Origin: Neisseriaceae bacterium
GTDB taxonomy: Bacteria > Pseudomonadota > Gammaproteobacteria > Burkholderiales > Neisseriaceae
Direction of reading: 5' to 3'
NCBI GenBank assembly: GCA_017934045.1
Contig: JAGBKK010000024.1
Span: 183,331-247,330 of the forward strand
Length of the DNA: 64,000 bases
A program made the translations under genes and the position numbers. Numbering within the stretch: the first letter of the stretch is position 1; each line of letters begins with the position of its first letter. The notes beneath the pieces were generated by a model, which searched no databases, had not been told where the DNA came from, and saw only the letters and a list, made by a program, of their open reading frames with translations. This document shows, piece after piece, positions 37,441-46,247 of this stretch.

Positions 37441-38241
37441 ATGGATCATTTGCTTTTATACGGTTGTGAATTTTCGTCTCGTCTATTGCTTGGCACAGCA
37501 GGTTATCCGTCTGGCACGGTATTGCAACAGGCTTTGCAAGCCACTCGTCCTGCGATGATAACTGCTGCTGTTCGCCGTCAAGGCGTTGCCGACAGTTCGG
37601 CTGGTTTTGGTTTTTGGAATATTATCAAAGACTTAAATATTCCTATTTTACCGAATACCGCAGGTTGTCAGTCGGTGGAAGAAGCGGTGGCCACGGCAGA
37701 AATGGCTCGCGAAATTTTTACAACCGAATGGATTAAATTAGAAATTATCGGCGATGACGACACTTTGCAACCCGATGTTTTTCAGTTGGTTCAGGCAGCC
37801 ACGATATTGATAAATAAAGGTTTTAAGGTGTTACCTTATTGCACCGAAGACTTAATCGCCTGCCGCCGCCTGATTGACGCAGGTTGCCAAGCCTTAATGC
37901 CGTGGGCAGCGCCAATTGGCTCGGCGTTGGGCGTGGTGCATTCGCACGCATTGCAAACCTTGCGAGATCGTTTGCCTGATACGCCACTGATTATTGACGC
38001 AGGTTTAGGCTTACCGTCGCACGCCGCACAGGTCATGGAATGGGGCTTTGACGGCGTTTTACTCAACAGTGCCGTGGCATTAAGCGGCGACCCTGTGAGT
38101 ATGGCAACTGCTTTTGACTTTGCCATAAAAGCAGGCAGAATGGCGTATTTTGCCGACCCACTTTCTCCACGCAAAACCGCCAAAGCCAGCACGCCGACTG
38201 TGGGACAGCCGTTTTGGCACAGTGCGGAGTACGGTAGTTAA
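37441..38241 (+). CDS. thiG: Thiazole synthase ThiG
   Basis: ThiG forms the thiazole phosphate of thiamine from deoxyxylulose-5-P, dehydroglycine/iminoglycine and ThiS thiocarboxylate. The TIM-barrel protein has SRLLLGTAGYPS, PNTAGCQSVEEAV, the Schiff-base lysine in TEWIKLEIIGDD (Lys99), VLPYCTEDL, MPWAAPIGSALGV, DAGLGLPSHAA and GVLLNSAVA. The ATG at 37441 gives 266 residues, a normal length; an upstream TTG is rejected. No other thi gene lies next to it, so sulfur carrier and other partners must be elsewhere. Confidence 0.93.
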   Translation: MDHLLLYGCEFSSRLLLGTAGYPSGTVLQQALQATRPAMITAAVRRQGVADSSAGFGFWNIIKDLNIPILPNTAGCQSVEEAVATAEMAREIFTTEWIKLEIIGDDDTLQPDVFQLVQAATILINKGFKVLPYCTEDLIACRRLIDAGCQALMPWAAPIGSALGVVHSHALQTLRDRLPDTPLIIDAGLGLPSHAAQVMEWGFDGVLLNSAVALSGDPVSMATAFDFAIKAGRMAYFADPLSPRKTAKASTPTVGQPFWHSAEYGS

Positions 38242-38278
38242 ATAATCATCATTTTGAAATTATTTGACGATAAAAATT

Positions 38279-39034
38279 TCAGGCTGCCTGAAAACTTTTG
38301 AATACTTCTGCTAACGGTGTTAATGCTGATTTGTCGCTTAAATCCACGGTCAATGGGGTAATAGAGACAAAGCCATCTGCAATGGCGGCGAAGTCGGTGT
38401 CGTCTGCGTCGTCTGCGGCTTTGCCGATGGTGCCTATCCAATACACAGGCTCGCCGTGCGGCGTGTGGGCTTTGACAATACCCTGCCCATGATGACGGCG
38501 ACCCAATCGTGCCACTTTTACGCCCTGTAAGGCATCTTGTGCCACATTGGGAATGTTGATATTCCATAGCGTTGGCGTTGGCGGACGGTGTTGCGTGATA
38601 AATTCAATCAATGGAAACAAGGCTTTTTCTGCGGTTTCCCAATAGCGATTGCTTTTGTCGGTTAAGGAAAACGCCACCGCAGGCACGCCCAAAAGATAGC
38701 CTTCGGTTGCCGCCGCTACCGTTCCTGAATAGAGCGTATCATCGCCCATATTCGCACCGTGATTAACGCCTGAAAACACCCAGTCGGGTTGAAAATCGTC
38801 CATCACTTGCAATGCCAAATGCACGCAATCGGACGGCGTGCCATTCACATAATAAAAACCGTTGGCAGCTTGGCGAATGTGCATAGGGCGATCCAGCGTG
38901 AGCGAATTGCTCACCGCACTGCGGTCGCGGTCAGGAGCAACCACGCGCACACTCGCAAATTCTGATGCAATGCGTGCCAAAAGTGATAAACCAAAAGACT
39001 GATAACCGTCATCGTTGCTGATTAAAATATTCAT
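38279..39034 (-). CDS. surE: 5'/3'-nucleotidase SurE
   Basis: SurE is a metal-dependent nucleoside monophosphate phosphatase of stationary-phase survival. The metal site is built from ISNDDGY (residues 5-11), [14 protein letters not shown] and [24 protein letters not shown] and WNINIP follow. The ATG at 39034 gives 251 residues; an in-frame TTG upstream is less likely. The last four residues FQAA and the stop codon come from an uptake sequence. pcm and nlpD, its usual neighbours in gamma-proteobacteria, are absent. Confidence 0.93.
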   Translation of the reverse strand: MNILISNDDGYQSFGLSLLARIASEFASVRVVAPDRDRSAVSNSLTLDRPMHIRQAANGFYYVNGTPSDCVHLALQVMDDFQPDWVFSGVNHGANMGDDTLYSGTVAAATEGYLLGVPAVAFSLTDKSNRYWETAEKALFPLIEFITQHRPPTPTLWNINIPNVAQDALQGVKVARLGRRHHGQGIVKAHTPHGEPVYWIGTIGKAADDADDTDFAAIADGFVSITPLTVDLSDKSALTPLAEVFKSFQAA

Positions 39035-39096
39035 ATTATTCAATAAGATATATCTTTCAGGCAGCCTGAAAATCCATTAAACCGCACTCTATCCGC

Positions 39097-41466
39097 TTAC
39101 TTCTTCAAAATCTTCCTTGCTCCGCCTAATTCGGCTGGGGAAAGTATGCCTGCTTGTTCCATGGCTTCGATTAAGTTGGCGGCTCGGTTGTAGCCGACGC
39201 GTAAATGCCGTTGCAAGGACGAAATCGAAGTTTTGCGGGTTTCTAATACAAATTTCACCGCTTGGTCGAAGAGTTCGTCTTGGTTGTCGCTGCCACTAAC
39301 GCCACCAAAACCACCGTTATCAGACCCCATACCGCCGTCTAAAATGCCGTCAATGTAGTTGGGGGCGGAGTGGCGTTTAATCCACGCAACCACTTCTAAT
39401 ACTTCATCGTCCGATAAAAATGCACCGTGTATGCGTTGTGGATAGGCGTTGCCAGGCGGTAAAAACAGCATATCGCCCTGCCCTAATAGGTTTTCTGCCC
39501 CCATTTGGTCTAATACCGTGCGGCTATCGACTTTGCTGGACACTTGAAACGCTATGCGTGTGGGAATGTTGGCTTTAATCAAGCCTGTAATCACATCAAC
39601 CGATGGGCGTTGTGTGGCTAAAATCAAATGAATGCCTGCGGCACGAGCTTTTTGTGCCAAACGCACAATGTATTCTTCCACTTTTTTCTTATCGCCCGTC
39701 ATCATTAAATCGGCAAATTCATCGACCACCACCACAATAAACGGCAGTTTTTCCAAAGGCTCGGGATTATCGGGGTCAAGGCTAAATGGGTTGGGAATAT
39801 TTTGTTTTTTCTCAATGGCTTCGGTAATTTTTGCGTTAAAGCCTTCAATATTCCGCACGCCAACATGGGCTAATAATTTATAGCGTTTATCCATTTCTGC
39901 CACGCTCCACGCCAAGGCGTTGGCAGCAAGTTTCATATCGGTTACCACAGGGCAGAGCAAGTGCGGAATGTCTTGATAGACGGATAATTCCAGCATTTTC
40001 GGGTCGATCATAATAAAACGCACTTCGTCAGGCGTGGCTTTGTATAACATCGACACAATCATCGCATTCACGCCCACCGATTTACCTGAACCAGTCGTAC
40101 CAGCCACCAACAAATGCGGCATTTTGGCTAAATTCGCCACCACAGGCGTGCCTGCAATATCCTTGCCTAATGCCACAGTAAGTTTAGGCGTGCTTTTTTG
40201 GAAAACATCGTCTTCAAAGATTTCTCGCAGAGAAACCATTTGCCGTTGCTCGTTGGGCAGTTCAATGCCCATCGTGTTTTTGCCCTCAATGGTTTCCACA
40301 ATACGCACACTTTGTAAAGACAAGGAACGAGCCAAATCTTTACCCAAACCGACAATTTGACTGCCTTTCACCCCTTGTGCAGGCTCGATTTCATAACGCG
40401 TAATCACAGGACCTGCGGTGGCTTTGACCACTTTCACGCCAATGCCAAACTCGCTTAATTTGGTTTCAATGTGTGAAGCGTTGGTATTGAGCGTTTTTTC
40501 ATCAACTTCGTATTTTTGTTCAGGTACAGGTTTGAGCAAATTCACAGACGGCAAAGGATTGTCGCCCACATCGTCTTCTTCTTCAAACAACAAACCACTC
40601 TCTTGTTGTGCCATTTTTTTAATACGCCGTTTGTCTTGCTGACGCACGCGAGCCGCTTCCAACTCACGCCCACGAATGACGCTGGCTTGTTGAATTTCCA
40701 TCGGTTTTTGATTGATTTCTTTGGCTTTTTTGGAAATTTTCTCGCCGTCATCATCTTCTTCTTGGCGTTTTTTCAGCAATGCCACAGGTTTTTCGGCAAT
40801 CAAGTGATACAGGCGTTCCAACAATTTGCCGACCAATTCCAAAATTTCCAACCACGACACTTGCAAAATTAAAGACGCACCAATCAACATAGCGGCGACC
40901 ATAGCAATGGTACTGCCCGAAGTGCCAAACAGCAGCATAATTTTAGGCGTTAAAGCTCTGCCTAATAAACCTCCAGCGTCCGCAGGTAAAGAGCCTTTCA
41001 GGCTGCCTGCCCACACCGAATGTTCGATAACCGTAGAAGCGGCAATCAGCAACAACAAACCGCCAATGCCCACCCAACGCAGATAACGCCCTTTATTTTT
41101 GCGAACATTACGCGCACGAAAACTTTTGAATAACCACACACCAGCGGCAAAAATCACCCACCAAAACGAAAATCCGCACAGATAATACGCAATATCTGCC
41201 ACATACGCACCAATGCGACCACCCAAATTACGCACCACTTCATTGGTGCTGGTGCTGTGCGACCACGCCACATCGCCTGTGGTAAAACTCAACAAGCACA
41301 ACACAATATAACCTGTGAGTACCAAAGACACCAACCACAGCGTATCGCCCACCAACACCGCCGTAATGGGGTTGGGCAAGTCGTCATTTTTCACCACCGC
41401 CCGTTTGGGAGGGCGTTTGTGGGTAACGGTTTTGCGAGATTTCTTATTGGCTGTTTTTTCTGCCAT
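39097..41466 (-). CDS. ftsK: DNA translocase FtsK
   Basis: FtsK couples septation to chromosome segregation and dif recombination. The 789-residue protein has an N-terminal membrane domain of four or five helices (about residues 35-220), a charged linker, and the motor domain with Walker [19 protein letters not shown] (Lys462), [27 protein letters not shown] (Walker B) and [29 protein letters not shown]. The C-terminal winged-helix gamma domain ([23 protein letters not shown]) binds KOPS. The linker is short, as in other Neisseriaceae. An uptake sequence gives AGSLKGS in the membrane region. Confidence 0.95.
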   Translation of the reverse strand: MAEKTANKKSRKTVTHKRPPKRAVVKNDDLPNPITAVLVGDTLWLVSLVLTGYIVLCLLSFTTGDVAWSHSTSTNEVVRNLGGRIGAYVADIAYYLCGFSFWWVIFAAGVWLFKSFRARNVRKNKGRYLRWVGIGGLLLLIAASTVIEHSVWAGSLKGSLPADAGGLLGRALTPKIMLLFGTSGSTIAMVAAMLIGASLILQVSWLEILELVGKLLERLYHLIAEKPVALLKKRQEEDDDGEKISKKAKEINQKPMEIQQASVIRGRELEAARVRQQDKRRIKKMAQQESGLLFEEEDDVGDNPLPSVNLLKPVPEQKYEVDEKTLNTNASHIETKLSEFGIGVKVVKATAGPVITRYEIEPAQGVKGSQIVGLGKDLARSLSLQSVRIVETIEGKNTMGIELPNEQRQMVSLREIFEDDVFQKSTPKLTVALGKDIAGTPVVANLAKMPHLLVAGTTGSGKSVGVNAMIVSMLYKATPDEVRFIMIDPKMLELSVYQDIPHLLCPVVTDMKLAANALAWSVAEMDKRYKLLAHVGVRNIEGFNAKITEAIEKKQNIPNPFSLDPDNPEPLEKLPFIVVVVDEFADLMMTGDKKKVEEYIVRLAQKARAAGIHLILATQRPSVDVITGLIKANIPTRIAFQVSSKVDSRTVLDQMGAENLLGQGDMLFLPPGNAYPQRIHGAFLSDDEVLEVVAWIKRHSAPNYIDGILDGGMGSDNGGFGGVSGSDNQDELFDQAVKFVLETRKTSISSLQRHLRVGYNRAANLIEAMEQAGILSPAELGGARKILKK

Positions 41467-41516
41467 AATATGTTTGCCTGTTGATGATATTTTATTGATT
41501 TTTTTATTATTTTCAA

Positions 41517-41556
41517 TTTCAGGCAGCCTGAAAATAATTTATTCAGGCTGCCTGAA
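41517..41556. repeat. Pair of uptake sequences between ftsK and the PAE-rich protein gene
   Basis: TTTCAGGCAGCCTGAAA (41517-41533) and TTCAGGCTGCCTGAA (41542-41556) lie eight bases apart in opposite orientation. The pair could form a longer hairpin downstream of the minus-strand small membrane protein gene and serve as its terminator. Confidence 0.7.
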
Positions 41557-41567
41557 CAGTTTAGATA

Positions 41568-41912
41568 TTATTGAGCAGGTTGTTCTGCTGGTGTTTCTGC
41601 CGCAGGCGTTTCTGCGGGCGTTTCCGCAGGCGTTTCTGTTGCAGCTTGTTCGGCTGTTTGCTCGGCAGGTGTTTCTGCTGCCGCTGGTTCAGCAGGAGCT
41701 TCTGCTGGGGTTTCCGCAGGGGCAGCCACCGTAACCACGCCTGATGGATGAATGCGACCATTCACAGCACTTTCCGTGGCATCATCAGGAGAAATCTGCA
41801 CGCCCGAAGTAATCAAGCGGAACAAAAAATACACAAACAAAACAGCAATAACGGCACCCACAATCATCGTGGTTTGAGCCGCACCGCGTTGCGACAAACG
41901 AATTGTGTTCAT
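41568..41912 (-). CDS. Small single-pass membrane protein with Pro/Ala/Glu-rich tail
   Basis: This 114-residue protein has one transmembrane helix (about residues 16-36) after a short basic N-terminus, and then a tail made almost entirely of AETPAE/EAPAE-type repeats (from about residue 66). The tail is likely extended and periplasmic, resembling the Ala/Pro-rich linkers of neisserial azurin and cytochromes. No catalytic motif is present. It precedes ftsK on the same strand. Function unknown; a cell-wall-spanning or spacer role is a guess. Confidence 0.65.
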   Translation of the reverse strand: MNTIRLSQRGAAQTTMIVGAVIAVLFVYFLFRLITSGVQISPDDATESAVNGRIHPSGVVTVAAPAETPAEAPAEPAAAETPAEQTAEQAATETPAETPAETPAAETPAEQPAQ

Positions 41913-42043
41913 AACTTAAACCTTGTTATTCTTAAAAATACAAAGCTGCTATTATACGATAATCTACCCTGCTTTTACTATGGATTAAGGGGGGATTTTT
42001 TGTATATCAACCAATTTTTTGATAAAATCCGCTGTTTATCAAC

Positions 42044-42120
42044 GCACCCATAGCTCAGTTGGATAGAGTGTTGGTTTCCGAAGCCAAAGGTCACAGGTTC
42101 GATCCCTGTTGGGTGCGCCA
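42044..42120 (+). tRNA. tRNA-Arg(CCG)
   Basis: A 77-nt cloverleaf with encoded CCA: acceptor GCACCCA/TGGGTGC, D-arm GCTC-AGTTGGATA-GAGT with its usual mismatch, anticodon loop TTCCGAA (CCG), T-arm ACAGG-TTCGATC-CCTGT. It reads the CGG arginine codon. Confidence 0.93.
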
Positions 42121-42174
42121 CTTCAAATTTTACCTATTCAGGCTGCCTGAAAAGTTTATCAATAGGAAATTCAA

Positions 42175-42852
42175 ATGAAAAAATGGCTTTTTTTATTATT
42201 ATTTTGTCCCGCAATAATATTTTCACAACCCTATCAAAAATATAATCATCAACAAGCATTAAACAATGATAACGGCAAATATTCCGTTAATATTGCTGTT
42301 ATGTTAAAAGGTGTGGATAATTTATATATACATGCCAAAGAATATCCATTAAAATTTGATAATCAACAAGATTTTAAAAACGCTTATCAAGATTTACAAG
42401 TGTTAATTCAATCATTAGATTATATTGAAAATCAAAAAATAAACGGTAATTTATCAAAAAAAGAACGATTTTACTTTGATTTATCGCATGCAAGATTATT
42501 TTTAATGGCTCATAATTTTGATATACCTAATATGGCAGAAAAAGCCGATATTTATTATCAAAAACTGATTAAAAACAATCAAAATAATGGAAAATTATAT
42601 GCAGAATATGGCGGATTTTTATCCAATAGTTTGCGTCTTCAACAAGGGGAAGAATATTTACAAAAAGCCATACAATTAGGCGAAAAAGATACTTATTTTG
42701 CATTGGGTATGAATTATCTCGCACAAAATAAAAAACAATTAGCAATTGAAACATTAGAACAATATCAAAAACATTATCCACAAAATCCGCACACCGCCAA
42801 AATTATTCAAGCCATTAAAGATAATCAAATTCAAAGAAAAATACAAAAATGA
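42175..42852 (+). CDS. Secreted TPR-repeat protein upstream of ampD
   Basis: The 225-residue product has a signal peptide (about residues 1-17) and helical repeats resembling TPRs in the second half: AEKADIYYQKLIKNNQNNGKLYAEYGGFL, GEEYLQKAIQLGEKDTYFALGMNYLAQNKKQLAIETLEQYQKH as separate helices. It is Asn/Gln/Lys-rich and its DNA is more AT-rich than most neighbours. RBS AGGAAA precedes the ATG. Its stop codon overlaps the ampD start (ATGA), so ampD translation is coupled to it. A link to cell-wall recycling is inferred from this coupling only. Confidence 0.65.
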   Translation: MKKWLFLLLFCPAIIFSQPYQKYNHQQALNNDNGKYSVNIAVMLKGVDNLYIHAKEYPLKFDNQQDFKNAYQDLQVLIQSLDYIENQKINGNLSKKERFYFDLSHARLFLMAHNFDIPNMAEKADIYYQKLIKNNQNNGKLYAEYGGFLSNSLRLQQGEEYLQKAIQLGEKDTYFALGMNYLAQNKKQLAIETLEQYQKHYPQNPHTAKIIQAIKDNQIQRKIQK

Positions 42853-43418
42853 ACAAATTTAACAAAGGCTTATATTCAAACGCCTGTCAATGCCACTCCC
42901 CCAATTTCGAGCCACGCCCTGCGGATAGTGTCATTTCTTTAATTGTTATTCATAATATTTCCCTGCCTCCGTTTGAATACGGTTCAGGTTGCATAGATAA
43001 ACTCTTTCAAAATCAATTAGATAAAGAAAAAGACGCATTTTTGCAATCGATTGCCCATTTGCGTGTTTCATCGCATTTTTTGATTGAACGAGATGGCTTA
43101 TGCAAACAATTTGTTAGCGTCAATGATATGGCATACCACGCAGGTGTGTCCTGTTTTCGTGGGCAGGAAAAATGTAATCACTTTTCAATCGGCATTGAAT
43201 TAGAAGGTTGCGATTTTGAACCCTTTACCGCACAACAATATAATAATTTATTGATTTTATTAAAAGATTTAATTCAAGCATACCCCACCATCACCGCCAT
43301 TTGCGGACATTCCGACATTGCCCCCAACCGCAAAACCGACCCAGGACACTTTTTCGACTGGCAACGCTTAATAGACGCAGGTTTGCCCATGGATAGAAAC
43401 GCTTTTCAGGCTGCCTGA
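42849..43418 (+). CDS. ampD: 1,6-anhydro-N-acetylmuramyl-L-alanine amidase AmpD
   Basis: AmpD removes the peptide from anhydroMurNAc-peptides in the cytoplasm during murein recycling; Mpl then reuses the tripeptide. Zinc ligands align with E. coli AmpD: His35 (VIHNISLP), His154 (CGHSDIAP) and Asp164 (TDPG). PRPADSVISLIVIHN, VSSHFLIERDG and YHAG...IGIELEG support the assignment. Length 189 is normal. No signal peptide. The last residues FQAA and the TGA stop come from an uptake sequence shared with the spacer to the convergent engB gene. Confidence 0.93.
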   Translation: MNKFNKGLYSNACQCHSPNFEPRPADSVISLIVIHNISLPPFEYGSGCIDKLFQNQLDKEKDAFLQSIAHLRVSSHFLIERDGLCKQFVSVNDMAYHAGVSCFRGQEKCNHFSIGIELEGCDFEPFTAQQYNNLLILLKDLIQAYPTITAICGHSDIAPNRKTDPGHFFDWQRLIDAGLPMDRNAFQAA

Positions 43419-43423
43419 ACGCC

Positions 43424-44035
43424 CTATTCTTGGCGTGCATAGGGAGCTAACCATTGTTCTGCCACACTTTCGCATTCTTCTATACCGATTTTTTTCAGCG
43501 ATGAGAACACTTGCACCGACACAGGCAGTTGCTTTTGCCATGCTGACAATTTTTTGCGTACCGCCGATAAAGTTTTGATTTGTTCGTTTTTGGATAATTT
43601 ATCCGCCTTGGACAACAAAATATGCACAGGCAAGGAACGATGTGCAGCAAAGTCCAACATTTGACAATCCAAATCTTTCAAAGGGTGGCGGCTATCCATA
43701 ATCAAAAATAGTCCCACCAAAGACGCACGCGTTTGCAAATATTCACCTAACAATTCAACCCAATGTTTTCTAATATTTTCAGGCACTTCGGCAAAACCGT
43801 AACCGGGTAAATCGGCTAAAAAACAACCGTTTTTCAGAGCAAAATAATTGATGTGTTGCGTTCGTCCTGGTGTTTTGGAAACAAACGCCAAGCGATTGTG
43901 ATCGGTTAAAGTGTTCAACGCACTGGATTTACCTGCATTACTTCTGCCCACAAAAGCAATTTCAGCATTCATCACAGGCAAATCGTGAATGTGATTGACC
44001 GTGGTATGAAAAGAAGCGTGGCGAAAAATAGACAT
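43424..44035 (-). CDS. engB: Ribosome biogenesis GTPase YihA/YsxC
   Basis: EngB is an essential GTPase in 50S subunit assembly. G motifs: [12 protein letters not shown] (G1, residues 30-41), TPGRTQHIN (G2), DLPGYGFA (G3) and SKADKLS (G4). Length 203 is normal. It is divergent from the cytochrome c4 gene and convergent with ampD. Confidence 0.95.
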   Translation of the reverse strand: MSIFRHASFHTTVNHIHDLPVMNAEIAFVGRSNAGKSSALNTLTDHNRLAFVSKTPGRTQHINYFALKNGCFLADLPGYGFAEVPENIRKHWVELLGEYLQTRASLVGLFLIMDSRHPLKDLDCQMLDFAAHRSLPVHILLSKADKLSKNEQIKTLSAVRKKLSAWQKQLPVSVQVFSSLKKIGIEECESVAEQWLAPYARQE

Positions 44036-44173
44036 TATGCTTATTCCTATAAAAATTTCAGTAGTCGAAAGGGGTAAAATTGTTATAGAATAGCAGATTT
44101 GAAAAATTGATGATTGATTTTCAGGCTACCTGAACAATCATAAACAAAGTATTTATTTCGGAGCATAACCATT

Positions 44174-44800
44174 ATGAAACGCCTTTTTGCTGCATTGCTT
44201 GTCTCATTTGCCGCAACTTCTTTGTCTGCCGCCCCTGATTTAGAAAAAGGAAAAGAAGTGGCAGAAACCGTTTGTATCGCTTGCCACGCCGCTGATGGCA
44301 ACAGTGCTATTTCCATTTATCCGCGTTTGGCAGGTCAGCATGCCGCTTACACGGCACAACACGCCAAAGATATTCGCGATAAAGTGCGTACTTGGGCTTT
44401 GGCAGAATCCATGGTCGCCATGGTTGAAGGTATGAGTGATGAAGACATTGACAATGTATCGGCTTACTACGCACAACAAGTCTCTCTTTCAGGTGAAGCA
44501 GAAGCCACCAACTTGCAAGCAGGTCAGTTGATTTACCGTGGCGGTATTCCAGAGCAAAAAGTACCTGCATGTATGGGTTGCCACGGTCCTAATGGTGCAG
44601 GCATTCCTGCTGCGTCAAAAGCCAAAGACGGCGTTTTGGCGTATCCGCGTCTGTCTGGTCAGCATAAAGATTATGTGGTTGCTCAAATGCAAGCATTCCG
44701 TTCAGGAGAACGCACGCATAATATGATGGCACCCATTGCAACACGCTTGACCGACCAGCAAATTGACGATGTCGCCAACTATATCCAAGGTTTGCGTTAA
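44174..44800 (+). CDS. Dihaem cytochrome c4
   Basis: This periplasmic, membrane-associated electron carrier delivers electrons from bc1 to cbb3-type oxidase. A signal peptide (about residues 1-20, SLSAA) is followed by two class I cytochrome c domains with haem motifs CIACH (34-38) and CMGCH (133-137); axial Met candidates lie in SMVAMVEGM and NMMAPIA. The 208-residue length fits cytochrome c4. GGAG precedes the ATG. In Neisseriaceae cytochrome c4 is often next to engB, as here. Confidence 0.92.
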   Translation: MKRLFAALLVSFAATSLSAAPDLEKGKEVAETVCIACHAADGNSAISIYPRLAGQHAAYTAQHAKDIRDKVRTWALAESMVAMVEGMSDEDIDNVSAYYAQQVSLSGEAEATNLQAGQLIYRGGIPEQKVPACMGCHGPNGAGIPAASKAKDGVLAYPRLSGQHKDYVVAQMQAFRSGERTHNMMAPIATRLTDQQIDDVANYIQGLR

Positions 44801-44886
44801 AGCAATCAACACCATGCCATTCAATTTCTGAATGTTTGTCAGATCTATCCGTGTTGCTGTTATTTGACGAACACTTTAAACGCACA

Positions 44887-44918
44887 AAAAACGCCCAATT
44901 TAGGGCGTTTTTGTTTTT
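44887..44918. terminator. Bidirectional terminator between cytochrome c4 and ntrX
   Basis: AAAAACGCCC pairs with GGGCGTTTTT around a 6-nt loop, followed by GTTTTT; the A-run on the other side would serve ntrX. An uptake sequence follows. Confidence 0.85.
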
Positions 44919-44936
44919 CAGGCTGCCTGAAAAATT

Positions 44937-46247
44937 TTATTCATCATCATCTTCCATATCTTTACTGCTGGCACGGCGGCGTGGAAAACGAATGCCTAAT
45001 TGTTTGAGTTTGCGATACAAATGCGTGCGTTCTAAATCCACTTCTTTGGCAACTTTACTCATATTGCTGTTGTGTTTGAAAATGTGGTATTCAAAATAGC
45101 GTTTTTCAATATCTTGACGCAAATCTCGCAACGGCTTGTTGTAGTCAAATTCGTTTTCATCGGCTTCTTTTTCTGCTAAAAAGCGCGTGCGGTATTGTTC
45201 GAGAATATAAGTTACATGGTGGGCATCAACAATATTATTATCCGCAATTAAAGCCAAATTTTTCACCACTTGTCGCAGTTGGTCGAAATTGCCTGGCCAG
45301 TTGTATTGGCGTAACAAACCAATGGCGGTGGAAGTGAATTTAACTAAATTGGTTTGTTTGCTTTCCACCAAACGCAAGACAATTTGGTTGATAATGGGAT
45401 CTAAATCTTCGGTATGTTCGCGTAACGGTGGAATGTAAATCACAAAACCCGACATCATTTCGCCCAAACGATGATCAAAATTAGGGTGCGTAACCAAATC
45501 ACCTAATGAACGACTGCATGCAGCTAAAATGCGTGCGTTATTGGTGGGATCGCGTTGGCAAATGGTTTTATAAATGGCACTTTGCACTTCTAATGAATAT
45601 TCTGCCAAATTGCCTAAATACAAAACGCCGTTTTTGGCAGCTCGAAACCAGTCTTGCGTGGGTTTTAACCATTGTTCGGCATTGGGAGCAATCCATGGGC
45701 GTTGGGAATTACGGAAATATTCAGCCGTTTGCAGAAATGGCGAACCAGGTTCACCCGTGAACATAATCACCGTATTAACAGGTTGTTCGGCGGCTTTTTT
45801 CAAGCGTTCGGTGAGTTCTGCCACAATTTTACTTTTGCCAAATTTATCGGTAGGAATCGCCACTGTTTCCTGCATTTTGCTGTATTTGAATGCGTTTTTA
45901 ACGGCGGTGAGAAGTTTTTGTAAGGCAATCGGTTTTTCTAAAAAGTCTAATGCACCGATTTTGGTGGCTTCAACCGCGGTATCAATGCTGGCGTGTCCGC
46001 TCATCATAATAACGGGCATATCCAGTAAGCCTTCTCTTGCCCATTCTTTAAGTAAAGTAATGCCATCGCTGTCAGGCAGCCATATATCTAACAGAACCAT
46101 TGCGGGGCGTGTTTCTTGGCGTAAGCGGCGTGCGGTTTCCACATTTTCGGCGGTGGCAACCGTGTAGCCCTCGTCTTGTAAAATTTCGGACAATAAATTG
46201 CGAATGCCAATTTCATCATCAACAATTAAAATGTCGCTATTTTTCAT
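44937..46247 (-). CDS. ntrX: NtrX-type response regulator with degenerate AAA+ domain
   Basis: The 436-residue protein has a receiver domain (phospho-acceptor Asp54 in VLLDIWLPDSDG, Lys105), a central NtrC-like domain, and a C-terminal Fis-type HTH (NMSKVAKEVDLERTHLYRKLKQLGI). The central domain has lost Walker A: the expected GESGTGKE reads GEPGSPF (165-171), and no GAFTGA loop is visible. It therefore should neither hydrolyse ATP nor activate sigma-54 and probably acts as an ordinary DNA-binding regulator. In gonococcus NtrYX controls respiratory enzymes. The ATG at 46247 has GGAG upstream and overlaps the ntrY end by 11 bp. Confidence 0.88.
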   Translation of the reverse strand: MKNSDILIVDDEIGIRNLLSEILQDEGYTVATAENVETARRLRQETRPAMVLLDIWLPDSDGITLLKEWAREGLLDMPVIMMSGHASIDTAVEATKIGALDFLEKPIALQKLLTAVKNAFKYSKMQETVAIPTDKFGKSKIVAELTERLKKAAEQPVNTVIMFTGEPGSPFLQTAEYFRNSQRPWIAPNAEQWLKPTQDWFRAAKNGVLYLGNLAEYSLEVQSAIYKTICQRDPTNNARILAACSRSLGDLVTHPNFDHRLGEMMSGFVIYIPPLREHTEDLDPIINQIVLRLVESKQTNLVKFTSTAIGLLRQYNWPGNFDQLRQVVKNLALIADNNIVDAHHVTYILEQYRTRFLAEKEADENEFDYNKPLRDLRQDIEKRYFEYHIFKHNSNMSKVAKEVDLERTHLYRKLKQLGIRFPRRRASSKDMEDDDE

